Part shown: one piece after another, positions 6,999 through 14,676 of the stretch
Layout: each line of letters begins with the position of its first letter
How positions within the stretch are numbered: the stretch's first letter is position 1
Assembly (NCBI GenBank): GCA_026987155.1
Contig: JALSNG010000006.1
Coordinates: 1 to 20,249, forward strand
From: Thermococcus sp.
GTDB lineage: Archaea; Methanobacteriota_B; Thermococci; Thermococcales; Thermococcaceae
DNA length: 20,249 nucleotides
Direction of reading: 5' to 3'
The notes under the pieces: generated by a model
What the model saw: only the letters and a program-made list of their open reading frames with translations
The model's database searches: none
Told to the model about the DNA's origin: nothing
Program-made: the position numbers and the translations under genes

Positions 6999-7493
6999 AT
7001 GGAGAGGATGCCCAAACTGTACGTCGAGTCGGAAGTATCCCAATGTCTCAAAGACGAAAAATGCACCCAGGACTGCCTGATAATCCTCGATAAAGTCGAG
7101 GTGTGGCTCTCAAAGGGGGATAAACTACCGGAGTTCATAGACCCCGAAAAGTCGGAGTTCCTGAGAAGAGAAATCTACGATCGCTTCTACTATTACGTGG
7201 ACGGAAATACCGGAAGGGTCGAAAGGGATATTGTCCTCGTGCTACCCGACGGCAGGACAAAAATCTACCTGAAAAGGGGGGACGAGCTCATGCTTCTCCC
7301 CGTCGAGGGTTTCACTAAAACGCTAATAGCTGGCGTCGGGAATCGCGTGAGGAGGGGGGATCCGTTCGCGGCGGTAACGACCAGGAAGGGTGAAGTTCAC
7401 TACCTGAAGCCCCCAAAAACGGGAACTGTGGTCTTCATAGACGAAGTAACCAATCACCCGCACTACGTCTACTACATCCTTCCGGAGGAGTGA
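6999..7493 (+). CDS. DUF2118-like archaeal protein with a biotinyl/lipoyl-like C-terminal segment
   Basis: A 164-residue soluble protein starting MERMPKLYVESEVSQCLKDE. I think it belongs to DUF2118, a conserved archaeal family without known function; this rests on memory of the family pattern. The N-terminal part has three cysteines (16, 22, 26) that could bind metal. The C-terminal part (about 110-150: VGNRVRRGDPFAAVTTRKGE, then PPKTGTVVFIDEV) has the rhythm of a biotinyl/lipoyl or barrel-sandwich fold. There is no modifiable lysine in an MKM-type motif, so it is unlikely to carry biotin. The ATG follows GGAGGTG by five bases; a second ATG at 7008 is possible. Confidence 0.65.
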   Translation: MERMPKLYVESEVSQCLKDEKCTQDCLIILDKVEVWLSKGDKLPEFIDPEKSEFLRREIYDRFYYYVDGNTGRVERDIVLVLPDGRTKIYLKRGDELMLLPVEGFTKTLIAGVGNRVRRGDPFAAVTTRKGEVHYLKPPKTGTVVFIDEVTNHPHYVYYILPEE

Positions 7494-7716
7494 GTCACTC
7501 CCCCATAACCTTTCATCTGCATCTATGCCGAACTCGAGGCAATTCTATACCGCCAATTGGGTCCATTCCTTCAGGCCCATAGTGTTCAGGGGTTGGTTGG
7601 AGTCATCTAAACTGCAGAGACCCCAGTTATCTCAAGAGCACCCTACACAAACACCACTGGCAGGCTGGAGGACCCTTCCCATGCGTCTTCTGCTTCACAC
7701 GTATGGGTACAATTGA
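7494..7716. other. Gene-poor stretch of about 220 bases, function unknown
   Basis: Between the DUF2118-like and FKBP genes there is an unusually long gap for this window. The only open frame (7525-7716, 63 codons) has no ribosome site and a composition unlike its neighbours. A hairpin with an 8-base stem CCCATGCG/CGTATGGG (7678-7685 with 7700-7707, one G-U pair) lies near the right end. The DUF2118 stop sits in a small palindrome, GAGTGA-G-TCACTC (7488-7500). It may hold a small RNA on either strand or a decayed mobile element; I cannot decide. Confidence 0.4.
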
Positions 7717-7733
7717 CCAAAAACGTTATAAGG
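7717..7733 (+). promoter_or_regulatory. Promoter of the FKBP gene
   Basis: CCAAAAACGTTATAAGG combines a BRE-like A-rich block with the TATA element TTATAA (centred near 7728). The predicted transcript start is near 7754, about 20 bases before the ATG. Confidence 0.6.
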
Positions 7734-7775
7734 CAACGGAGGGAGAGCCTCTGAAGGCTTTTGGAGTTGAAAAAA

Positions 7776-8246
7776 ATGAAGATCGAAGCTGGAGATTTTG
7801 TAAAGTTCCACTACGTTGGAAAGTTTGAGGATGGCGAAGTTTTCGACACGAGTTATGAGGAAGTAGCAAAAGAAAACGGAATATACGTCGAAGAAAGGGA
7901 GTACGGCCCCCTTGAAGTCCAGATTGGTGTGGGTGAGATTATCCAGGGTCTCGACGAGGAACTCGTTGGAATGGAAGTCGGGGAGAAAAAGACCCTCACA
8001 ATACCCCCAGAAAAGGCCTATGGAATGCCAAACCCAGAACTCGTGATAACGGTCCCGGCATCGGAGTTCACAAAAGCAGGCCTTGAACCCGTGGAGGGGT
8101 TGTACGTCATGACCGACTCAGGCATAGCCAAGATAGAGAAGATTGAGGGAGAAAACGTCAGTCTCGACTTCAACCACCCCCTCGCCGGAAAGACACTGAT
8201 TTTTGAAGTGGAAATAGTGGATATAAAGAAAGGAGAATCACATTGA
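7776..8246 (+). CDS. SlyD-like FKBP-type peptidyl-prolyl cis-trans isomerase (short archaeal type)
   Basis: A 156-residue cytosolic FKBP that catalyses prolyl cis-trans isomerisation and acts as a folding helper. The N-terminal FKBP half contains VKFHYVGKFEDGEVFDTSY (9-27), VQIGVGEIIQGLDEELVGM (48-66) and PPEKAYG (77-83). The insert-in-flap chaperone domain spans about 85-130. The fold closes with DFNHPLAGKTLIFEVEIVDI (131-150). Length fits the 17-18 kDa archaeal FKBPs. There is no histidine-rich tail as in bacterial SlyD. I start at ATG 7776, with GGAG ten bases upstream; TTG 7761 in the same frame is possible but less likely. Its last nine bases overlap the end of the convergent secretion operon. 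Confidence 0.93.
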   Translation: MKIEAGDFVKFHYVGKFEDGEVFDTSYEEVAKENGIYVEEREYGPLEVQIGVGEIIQGLDEELVGMEVGEKKTLTIPPEKAYGMPNPELVITVPASEFTKAGLEPVEGLYVMTDSGIAKIEKIEGENVSLDFNHPLAGKTLIFEVEIVDIKKGESH

Positions 8247-9134
8247 GATGTTCATTGCCGAGGCACCCTGGAACACAAGGAAGCCCGCAACAACGAGCAG
8301 GGCACTGTACTTCAGGCCTGCCGAATATTTTCCCTCCCTTATGACTCCTATTCCGAGTCCGGAAGCCACCGCCTGGAGGATTACAAAACCGAGGAGGATG
8401 CTCCTAACCGTGCCGTTCGGAAAGTTCGGAACCTGAGTGGTCATGGCCGCCATGACCTGGGTTACTATACCGAGGATCAGAGGGCCTATTATCCCGCTCG
8501 TAATGATGAAGAACATCACCTGCATGCCAGTTGAAGCCTTTCTCTCCTGTTTTATCCGGAGTATCTCCCTGACATCGTTTCCAACCGATACGAGAACATC
8601 GCCCATGGGGGCGCCTCTATCAAGGGCTTCTATGATTATCATCATTGACCTGTATAGGACGGGGGACTTTCTGTTTCTGACTGCAAATGCAAGGAGTGCC
8701 TCACTCGTTGGTCGACCCTTTTTAATCTCGGCAACCGTCCTCTTGAACTCCTTGGTTAGGGCACCGAAGTTTGCAGTTGTAAGCTCCTCAAGGGCCTCTG
8801 AAAAGGATATTCCCGCGCGGAGGGAGCTGGCAAGGTAAAAAAACGCGTCTGGAAGACGCCTCTCCATATCCTCAATGCGCTTGTTGATTCTCCAGTATGG
8901 GTAGAGGTATGCCATTCCAGCTAAAACGGCAATGAATGCCACCAAGCCGTAGGAAAGGCTGAAAATTCCGACCAGAGCACCCGCTATGACGCCCGCAAGG
9001 ATGGAGATAAGGAGATACTCGGAGGCGAGGAAATCTATATCCGCAGAGTACAGGAAGAGCTCATAACGTTTCAGCCACTTCGAAGGGAGGATCCTGTTGA
9101 GCACGAGGGCGAGTTTCGAAGCTTCCTTTGCCAT
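8238..9134 (-). CDS. T2SF-domain membrane platform protein (TadC-like), type II/IV secretion operon
   Basis: A 298-residue inner-membrane platform protein of the GspF/PilC/TadC/ArlJ superfamily, which converts the motor ATPase's cycle into filament assembly. Membrane segments lie at about 40-78 (two), 205-230, 245-265 and 272-290. Between them is the cytosolic T2SF helical domain: ERRLPDAFFYLASSLRAGIS (91-110), SFSEALEELTTANFG, and a second half-repeat around DRGAPMGDVLVSVGNDVREI. The ATG at 9132-9134 follows GAGGTGA by five bases, and that ribosome site contains the stop codon of the upstream TadB-like gene; GTG 9143 is an alternative. It is the last gene of the operon. Confidence 0.88.
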   Translation of the reverse strand: MAKEASKLALVLNRILPSKWLKRYELFLYSADIDFLASEYLLISILAGVIAGALVGIFSLSYGLVAFIAVLAGMAYLYPYWRINKRIEDMERRLPDAFFYLASSLRAGISFSEALEELTTANFGALTKEFKRTVAEIKKGRPTSEALLAFAVRNRKSPVLYRSMMIIIEALDRGAPMGDVLVSVGNDVREILRIKQERKASTGMQVMFFIITSGIIGPLILGIVTQVMAAMTTQVPNFPNGTVRSILLGFVILQAVASGLGIGVIREGKYSAGLKYSALLVVAGFLVFQGASAMNISM

Positions 9135-9139
9135 TCCCT

Positions 9140-10204
9140 TCACCTCGGCTCCGCTTTCTTAATCATGTTGATGATTATGAGGGATATCGCTGGGAACGCC
9201 ATCAGCATCACCAGGGCAAGGGTTTCAACGGGCATCACCAAAGCCTGAGCCATCACCGAACCCGCGAGGATTCCAACGACGAACATCGTTGGCATCACTA
9301 TCGTGAGGAACATGTATATAAAGGCCACACCGTTTACCTTCTGGACGTACTCGACGAGCTTCATCCTGTACTCAAAGGAAAAGTCCTCCGCAAGCTTGTA
9401 GAGGATGTCCGAAAGGTTCCCACCGAATTTCACGGCCCGAAGTATCTGCTTAACGACCCTGGAAACGTTTTCAGACCCCATCTTTTCGTCAAACCTCGTG
9501 AGTGCATCCTCAAAGGAAGCCCCGGTTTTCATGTCCCTCACTACGAGATCAAACTCCTCGGATATGACACCGTAGTCGGCCTTTGCAACGGAGAGAAGGG
9601 CCTCCGCTATACCAACGCCAGCACTCAAAAGGGCAGCCATGTGACGGAGGGCGTAAGGAAGGGCCCTTTCAACCTCCGCAACGCGCCTCTTCCACACCAT
9701 CTTGGGGTAATAACGCATGTAAAAGAAGCCACCCATGGCACCCAAGAGGCCAATGAGGAGCGACATGTCGAGCGGTTGGTAGAGGAGGTAAGCCACGAGA
9801 AACAGGAATATGCCGCTGAACATTGAAACCGCGAGCATGAGGGCCACGTACCTATCCTTGGGCATTAGAATGCTTGCCCGGTAGAGGTCCTCGTCGAGTC
9901 CCCTAAGGGAATTCGTGAGTCTCTCGACCGGACCGCGGAAATAACGAAGGGTAGCCTCAGCCAGCCTTTCCGAAAAGGGTTTGCTTATCTCCTGCTTTCT
10001 CCACTCTATTATTGTCTCGATATTTCGTTCCTTCTCCTCAACTTCCTTCTCCTCTTCAACTTCCTTCTGGAGCTCCTTTAATAGCTTCAGTCTTTCGGAG
10101 ACACTCTTACCCTCGGGCAACCTTGTGAGCGGCTTTTCTGCCACTTCAATGGTCTTCCCACCCAGCCTCTCAAGGAAGTTCGAGAAGGCTTCAAGAACCC
10201 CCAC
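9140..10204 (-). CDS. T2SF-domain membrane platform protein (TadB-like), type II/IV secretion operon
   Basis: A 354-residue member of the same superfamily as the following gene, giving the paired TadB/TadC-like arrangement. A cytosolic N-terminal region of about 110 residues includes a strongly charged coiled coil (about 36-72, rich in Glu and Lys). Membrane segments follow at about 119-142, 147-163, 293-318 and 325-347. The T2SF domain is at about 178-290: ALPYALRHMAALLSAGVGIA (181-200) and VVKQILRAVKFGGNLSDILY (250-269). The GTG start (10202-10204) follows GAGGTGGTGA, which overlaps the stop codon of the ATPase gene 11 bases upstream. The coiled coil may contact the ATPase. Confidence 0.88.
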   Translation of the reverse strand: MGVLEAFSNFLERLGGKTIEVAEKPLTRLPEGKSVSERLKLLKELQKEVEEEKEVEEKERNIETIIEWRKQEISKPFSERLAEATLRYFRGPVERLTNSLRGLDEDLYRASILMPKDRYVALMLAVSMFSGIFLFLVAYLLYQPLDMSLLIGLLGAMGGFFYMRYYPKMVWKRRVAEVERALPYALRHMAALLSAGVGIAEALLSVAKADYGVISEEFDLVVRDMKTGASFEDALTRFDEKMGSENVSRVVKQILRAVKFGGNLSDILYKLAEDFSFEYRMKLVEYVQKVNGVAFIYMFLTIVMPTMFVVGILAGSVMAQALVMPVETLALVMLMAFPAISLIIINMIKKAEPR

Positions 10205-10215
10205 ACTTCACCACC

Positions 10216-12060
10216 TCAAACTATTGTCTCAAGCTGTTCCTTGGCCTTTGAAGTACTGTCCTCCTCTATCTTCCCGAGCAGTGCTTCCTCATCGATGTAG
10301 AACTGCCTGATGTAGTATCCAACCTCCTGAATGCTCCGGATTCCCTTCTCCACCATCCACTCGAGTATTATCCTTCTCTTCTCCCTCTCAAGTTCAAGTT
10401 CCCTGATGCTGAGGCCGGTATGGTGAGCCAACGTGTTGAGAACCCTGCTCGGGACTCCCGTGGGTATCAGCTCGTCCTTGGCTGGGTCGTACTTGTAAAG
10501 TTTGTTAAGCTGAACGTTGTCACCCTCTATACCCGCCACCTCAGCTATCTCGGTTATTCTCCTTATCGTTCCCTTTTTCCTACTGTGGAACCTGACCTGC
10601 ATAAGGATTATGTCAAGGGCGGGTATCATTATCCTTGGAACGCTCATGGGAGGGCTTTCGAGACGGGTTATGGTCTCCCTGGAGCTGTTGGCGTGAATTG
10701 TCCCCATACATCCATCGTGGCCGGTGTTCATCGCGGTAAACATTGTTCTCGCCTCTGGTCCACGAACCTCACCGACTATTATCCTGTCGGGACGCATACG
10801 GAGGGTGTTTTTAACCAGGTCATCCATCGTCACTTCTCCCTTCCCCTCTATGTTTGGGGGCCGTGTCTCAAGCCTTATCCAGTGCTCAACGGAGAGCTGG
10901 AGCTCTGCCGTGTCCTCAATTGTTATAACCCTCTCACTGGGGGGTATGAAAAGGCTGAGGGAATTGAGAGTCGTGGTCTTTCCCGAACCGGTACCGCCGG
11001 AAACAAGGACGTTGGCCGGTTTTACACCAAGACCATCGACGAGGATCCAGAGAAAAGCTGCTATCTCGGTGTTCATGGTCCCGTATTTTATGAGATCGAT
11101 TATAGTTAAAGGATCCTTTTTGAACTTACGGATGGTTATTGTGGGGCCATCAAGGCTTATCGGGGGTATTGTGGCATTAACACGGCTTCCATCAGGCAAA
11201 CGGGCATCCAAAAGAGGGCTCTGCTGATCTATCCTTCTGCCAACCTGCCTCGCGATTCTCTCTATTATGTTGAGGATCTCCCTGTCAGTTTTGAAGAGTA
11301 TGTTGGTTTTACACATGTTGAATCGCCTGTGCCACACGTAAACCGGCCTGTTCGTGCCGATTACCATTATCTCCTCAAGGTTATCGTCCCTAACAAGGGG
11401 ATCGAGCCTTTCATAGCCTATCATTCCCTGGACTATGAGGTTCGTGAGAATCTCTACCCTCCCCTCAGAAAAAGTCGGTGCGGCCTCCTTTATCATCCTC
11501 CTTACGGCGTTCATGAAAACCTTTCTGCGTTCCTCGGGGTCGGCTATAGCGGTTGGATCAACTTGTATCTCGGTTATCGCCCTCTCCCTTATGCGCTTCA
11601 AAATCTCCTCCTCTTCCTCAGTGAGGCGTGGCATTTTTATTTCATAGATGGGAACGGGCTCCCCTTTAACCTTCAGGATTCTTACGTTACCGTAGGCATC
11701 AAGCACCTGGGCCCTCCCCTCGTACTCGTCACCAGTGGATGACGCCCCGAGGATGGACTTAAGGGTCGATGCCTTGGGCTTTGGCGCCGGTTTGGGTTCG
11801 GGTTTCTTGGGTTCGGGCTTTGAGAGGATCTCCCCCAAGACGTCCGCACCGGTGGGCCTCTCCTTGGCCGCCTCATCGAGGGTGGTGGGAGTTTTAAGAA
11901 TATCCTCAAGATCCACCTTCTCGCTCTTAACGAAGGGTAATTCTTCTTCTTTCTCTTTCTTACGACCCAGTATTTCCTCGAGTCCCTCGTCCTCATTGTT
12001 AAGTATCTCGTCTATCCAGGACAGTCCCTTTTGTTTCTTCCCGTCTTTTTCATCAAACAC
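10216..12060 (-). CDS. Type II/IV secretion motor ATPase (TadA/CpaF/GspE-like), with N- and C-terminal extensions
   Basis: A 614-residue hexameric-type secretion ATPase. Walker A is GGTGSGKT (355-362), the Asp box VITIEDTAEL (378-387), Walker B RIIVGEVRG (426-434) and the His box GHDGCMGTIHANS (447-459). The N-terminal domain of the family starts near 150. Before it lies a 140-residue charged tail with repeated Lys-Pro-Glu units (about 81-97), probably disordered. About 100 residues follow the ATPase core, including a basic helical stretch (LELEREKRRIILEWMVEKG). Its place directly before two T2SF genes fixes the role: the cytosolic engine of a pilus or secretion system. The start is a GTG (12058-12060) preceded by GGTGGTGAGAGG. 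Confidence 0.92.
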   Translation of the reverse strand: MFDEKDGKKQKGLSWIDEILNNEDEGLEEILGRKKEKEEELPFVKSEKVDLEDILKTPTTLDEAAKERPTGADVLGEILSKPEPKKPEPKPAPKPKASTLKSILGASSTGDEYEGRAQVLDAYGNVRILKVKGEPVPIYEIKMPRLTEEEEEILKRIRERAITEIQVDPTAIADPEERRKVFMNAVRRMIKEAAPTFSEGRVEILTNLIVQGMIGYERLDPLVRDDNLEEIMVIGTNRPVYVWHRRFNMCKTNILFKTDREILNIIERIARQVGRRIDQQSPLLDARLPDGSRVNATIPPISLDGPTITIRKFKKDPLTIIDLIKYGTMNTEIAAFLWILVDGLGVKPANVLVSGGTGSGKTTTLNSLSLFIPPSERVITIEDTAELQLSVEHWIRLETRPPNIEGKGEVTMDDLVKNTLRMRPDRIIVGEVRGPEARTMFTAMNTGHDGCMGTIHANSSRETITRLESPPMSVPRIMIPALDIILMQVRFHSRKKGTIRRITEIAEVAGIEGDNVQLNKLYKYDPAKDELIPTGVPSRVLNTLAHHTGLSIRELELEREKRRIILEWMVEKGIRSIQEVGYYIRQFYIDEEALLGKIEEDSTSKAKEQLETIV

Positions 12061-12073
12061 AACCTCTCACCAC

Positions 12074-13129
12074 CTACCTACTCCAGCTCACGCGGTAGCT
12101 TATCTCCACCTCCCCCTTCATGAGGACTACCCATACTGGAAGGTCGATTTTAGACGATTGAGGGGGCTTCGGGGGCCCGGATGGAGAGATTATTTTCACA
12201 CCGCTAATGAGTTTATCCGAGGGCACGAACATTGGGGAAAGCTTTGGGGTGTTTCCTGAAGCGTTCCGGGGTTTGGACCTCTTGAGAAATCCCATGTATT
12301 TCTCCATGTACTCCCTGAAGGTCATGGTGTACTTGGGTGTGTAGGCGTACATTCTGCCGTCCGAAAATACAAGGGGCACCGTTACGGCAAATAACGTCCA
12401 GAAGTCAGCCTTTTTTCCAAAGGCGCCTTCCTCGCAGTCCCCGGAAAGACAAGCCCTGGGTTTGCCGGGAACGTTTGTCAGTTTCATCCTCACCACTCCA
12501 TCGTATTTAATGACCTTAATGGAATCGTCCATGATGGGAAACATCGACCGGAGGTACATCACCTTGGGGGAGTTTATGAGCTGGGGATAGACAACGCCAC
12601 AGGTTATGAAGGATATTTCAGGGATCTCCTGGATAACTCCCCCCGTAAAAGTATCGCCGTTGTAGTCCACCTGGGTTATCTTACCATTTCCACAGATGCT
12701 CCTGTAATCAAAGGTCTTAACCACGTAGGGGTTTTCATCGGTTATTCTGAAACTAACCTTGACAGTCTCGTAGGGCATTATCCAAAAACCAACGTAGTAG
12801 TTGAGGGTGGTTTTGGTGACGTTGCCGGGGATGTGGTAAATCTGCCCCCCGATTATCTTTGCAGTTAGATTTTCACTGCCGTCGAGGCGATAGACCTTGA
12901 AATCGTAGCGGGGGTTCACTATAACGAACTTTGGGTACTGGGCGGTGTTCACCATCGTTACGTTGAGGTCGAGGGTAACCACCTCTGAAATCCCAATGTT
13001 GTTGTAGGGAATCTCGTATGCCCCCGTGGGGTTGTAGCTACCCGGAATGCTGTAACTCTCCCCCAATGCAACTGGCAAAGCCGAGGCCACTATGAAAAGA
13101 ATAAGAAAGGCCGCTGGGATTCTTTTCAC
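12074..13129 (-). CDS. Secreted protein of unknown function in the secretion operon
   Basis: A 351-residue protein with a typical Sec signal peptide: MKR, a hydrophobic core (IPAAFLILFIVASALPVAL) and a likely cut near residue 23. The mature part is beta-rich and has several possible N-glycosylation sites, for example NVT and NLT. It has four cysteines at about 146, 177, 227 and 232 that could form two disulfides. There is no second membrane segment and no family that I recognise. It lies between the DUF515-like and ATPase genes with gaps of about 10-13 bases, so it is probably an external component or substrate of this system. I start at GTG 13127-13129, four bases after GAGGTGAT; the in-frame GTG at 13138 overlaps that ribosome site. 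Confidence 0.75.
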   Translation of the reverse strand: MKRIPAAFLILFIVASALPVALGESYSIPGSYNPTGAYEIPYNNIGISEVVTLDLNVTMVNTAQYPKFVIVNPRYDFKVYRLDGSENLTAKIIGGQIYHIPGNVTKTTLNYYVGFWIMPYETVKVSFRITDENPYVVKTFDYRSICGNGKITQVDYNGDTFTGGVIQEIPEISFITCGVVYPQLINSPKVMYLRSMFPIMDDSIKVIKYDGVVRMKLTNVPGKPRACLSGDCEEGAFGKKADFWTLFAVTVPLVFSDGRMYAYTPKYTMTFREYMEKYMGFLKRSKPRNASGNTPKLSPMFVPSDKLISGVKIISPSGPPKPPQSSKIDLPVWVVLMKGEVEISYRVSWSR

Positions 13130-13139
13130 AGCAATCACC

Positions 13140-14585
13140 TCAACTGGAGACCTTTGCCAGGTAGAGGGAGTTCTGGTACGTTAGGATGTCCGGCACAAAG
13201 ATGGATGGAACCTTGATGATGACCATGAACCTCGCGTTGTCCGGGAGTACGAGCATCCCGGATTCCTTCTCAAGGTCAACCACCCTCCAGCCGTATGCCT
13301 CAAGCTGCTGCTTAACCTCCTCGGGGGACTGAAGCTTCCCTGCCGCGAGGGCCTTTAGAATCTGGGTAAGGTCAACGGCGTAGGAATAGCTTGCAGAAGC
13401 AGACTGACTGGTCGTCTGGCTGTTCTGGTAAGTGTCGCTGCTCCCCTCCTGGGTGCTTATTGCACCACCACCGGGATTGTAAGAACTCTGGTGGTTCTCA
13501 CCGTAATTGGTGGAGGAACTGGATGTGGAAGAAGTGGACTGACTCTGGGACTCGCTCACCGAAATTCTTCCAACGTCCGTTGGAAGGAGCACGAGCTCAA
13601 CATAACCCTGGTTAACTATCTCACGGAAAGGACTCTTTGTCGAGTTTCTCGCAAAGATGACCACCTTATCACCTGGGGAAAGGAAGGCGCCGTTGATTCT
13701 GTCGCGGGTCAGAACGAGGGCCATATCAACGTATTGGACTTTATAGAAGCGGTAGTCGGTTATTTGCTTGTAGTTGAGTATGCCGCTTATTATTGACTTG
13801 GCCTGGGCCTTGGTAACGATGGTCTTGTAGTTGCCCTTCTCAAGGACAACCTCTTGGCCAGGAATGGTGTCAATGATGTAGTAGTAATAATCCTTCCAGA
13901 GAGCGAGAAGGTACGGGTCGGGGTTCGTAGAGTTTACTTCTGCCTCGCTCTTTGCGTTCATAACCTGTTGCTCAAGGGAATTCAGTGTGTCTATGGTCTT
14001 CCTTTTGATGTCGTCGGGAAGGGGCATGGATAACAGTGGTTGGAACGCTACCTCTATGGCCTTTATCCTCTCCTGCTTCGTCTGGTTGAGCTTTCTCTCG
14101 TACTCAATCCTCTTCTGCTCCTCCACACAGTCGTTGTATTTCTTGAGGGCAAGGTTGTAGAAGGCCTTCACGTCGATTTTGTCGAGCTCATCCACGGAGT
14201 TGGCCGACCGGATCTTAGCTAAGAGTTCGTTTTTGATCCTTATGGGCTCAGCACTGCAGGTCCGGGATTGATTGACAATATCGCCCTTAAAGTAATAGGC
14301 CACCTGGGAGAGCTTGTCCTTTCTTGCCTTGCTCAACCTCTCAGCGGCTTGATTCTGCATATAGACGTAGGCACCGAGGGAGACCACCAAGATGAGAATG
14401 ATGATTATCGAGGCACCCACCAGAATCCTCTTCCGTCTCTCCCTACCCCTTATGCTGCCCACCGCCCTGGGTTTCTTGGGTGGCTTCCTGATGGGGGGTT
14501 TTGCCGAGGGAGCCGCCTTTGGCTCGGTACCGGTTTTACCAAGCTCTCTTAAACGGCGAATCTTCGCCTCTATATCCTCAGACAC
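13140..14585 (-). CDS. DUF515-like single-pass membrane protein, first gene of the secretion operon
   Basis: A 481-residue protein that I take to be the archaeal DUF515 family (from memory). It has a short basic, proline-rich cytosolic tail (PPIRKPPKKPRA), one membrane helix at about 54-76 (ILVGASIIIILILVVSLGAY) and a large external part. That part contains helices, then a segment RINGAFLSPGDKVVIFARN (about 296-314) that resembles the SAF/CpaB type. Next is a Ser/Thr/Gln-rich linker of about 60 residues (340-402) and a C-terminal domain of about 80 residues. Two external cysteines (110, 153) may pair. The start is uncertain: GTG 14583-14585 follows GGTGGTG with good spacing; GTG 14594, GTG 14597 and TTG 14603 are also in frame. 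Confidence 0.75.
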   Translation of the reverse strand: MSEDIEAKIRRLRELGKTGTEPKAAPSAKPPIRKPPKKPRAVGSIRGRERRKRILVGASIIIILILVVSLGAYVYMQNQAAERLSKARKDKLSQVAYYFKGDIVNQSRTCSAEPIRIKNELLAKIRSANSVDELDKIDVKAFYNLALKKYNDCVEEQKRIEYERKLNQTKQERIKAIEVAFQPLLSMPLPDDIKRKTIDTLNSLEQQVMNAKSEAEVNSTNPDPYLLALWKDYYYYIIDTIPGQEVVLEKGNYKTIVTKAQAKSIISGILNYKQITDYRFYKVQYVDMALVLTRDRINGAFLSPGDKVVIFARNSTKSPFREIVNQGYVELVLLPTDVGRISVSESQSQSTSSTSSSSTNYGENHQSSYNPGGGAISTQEGSSDTYQNSQTTSQSASASYSYAVDLTQILKALAAGKLQSPEEVKQQLEAYGWRVVDLEKESGMLVLPDNARFMVIIKVPSIFVPDILTYQNSLYLAKVSS

Positions 14586-14627
14586 GTTGAGCACCACCGT
14601 CAATCGTTATCATAACAACCTTTCATG

Positions 14628-14645
14628 TCGAATAGTTTTTTTGAA
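14628..14645. promoter_or_regulatory. Candidate shared promoter between the secretion operon and the TIGR04076-like gene
   Basis: An AT-rich block GAATAGTTTTTTTGAAC is the only TATA-like element well placed for both directions. Read on the minus strand (CAAAAAAACTATTC) it predicts a start near 14604, about 20 bases before GTG 14585. Read on the plus strand it predicts a start near 14660, just before the GGTGAT ribosome site. Neither match is strong. Confidence 0.35.
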
Positions 14646-14676
14646 CCATGACCCTTATTTAGGTTTCGGTGATATT

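Noticed and set aside
7678..7712. Hairpin followed by ACA as an H/ACA guide RNA
   Set aside because: The stem is closed by a 14-base loop with no room for a guide pocket or K-turn, so it is far too short for the class.
7525..7716. 63-codon frame in the gap before the FKBP gene
   Set aside because: No ribosome site or promoter at the right distance, and few Glu or Lys codons compared with real genes here.
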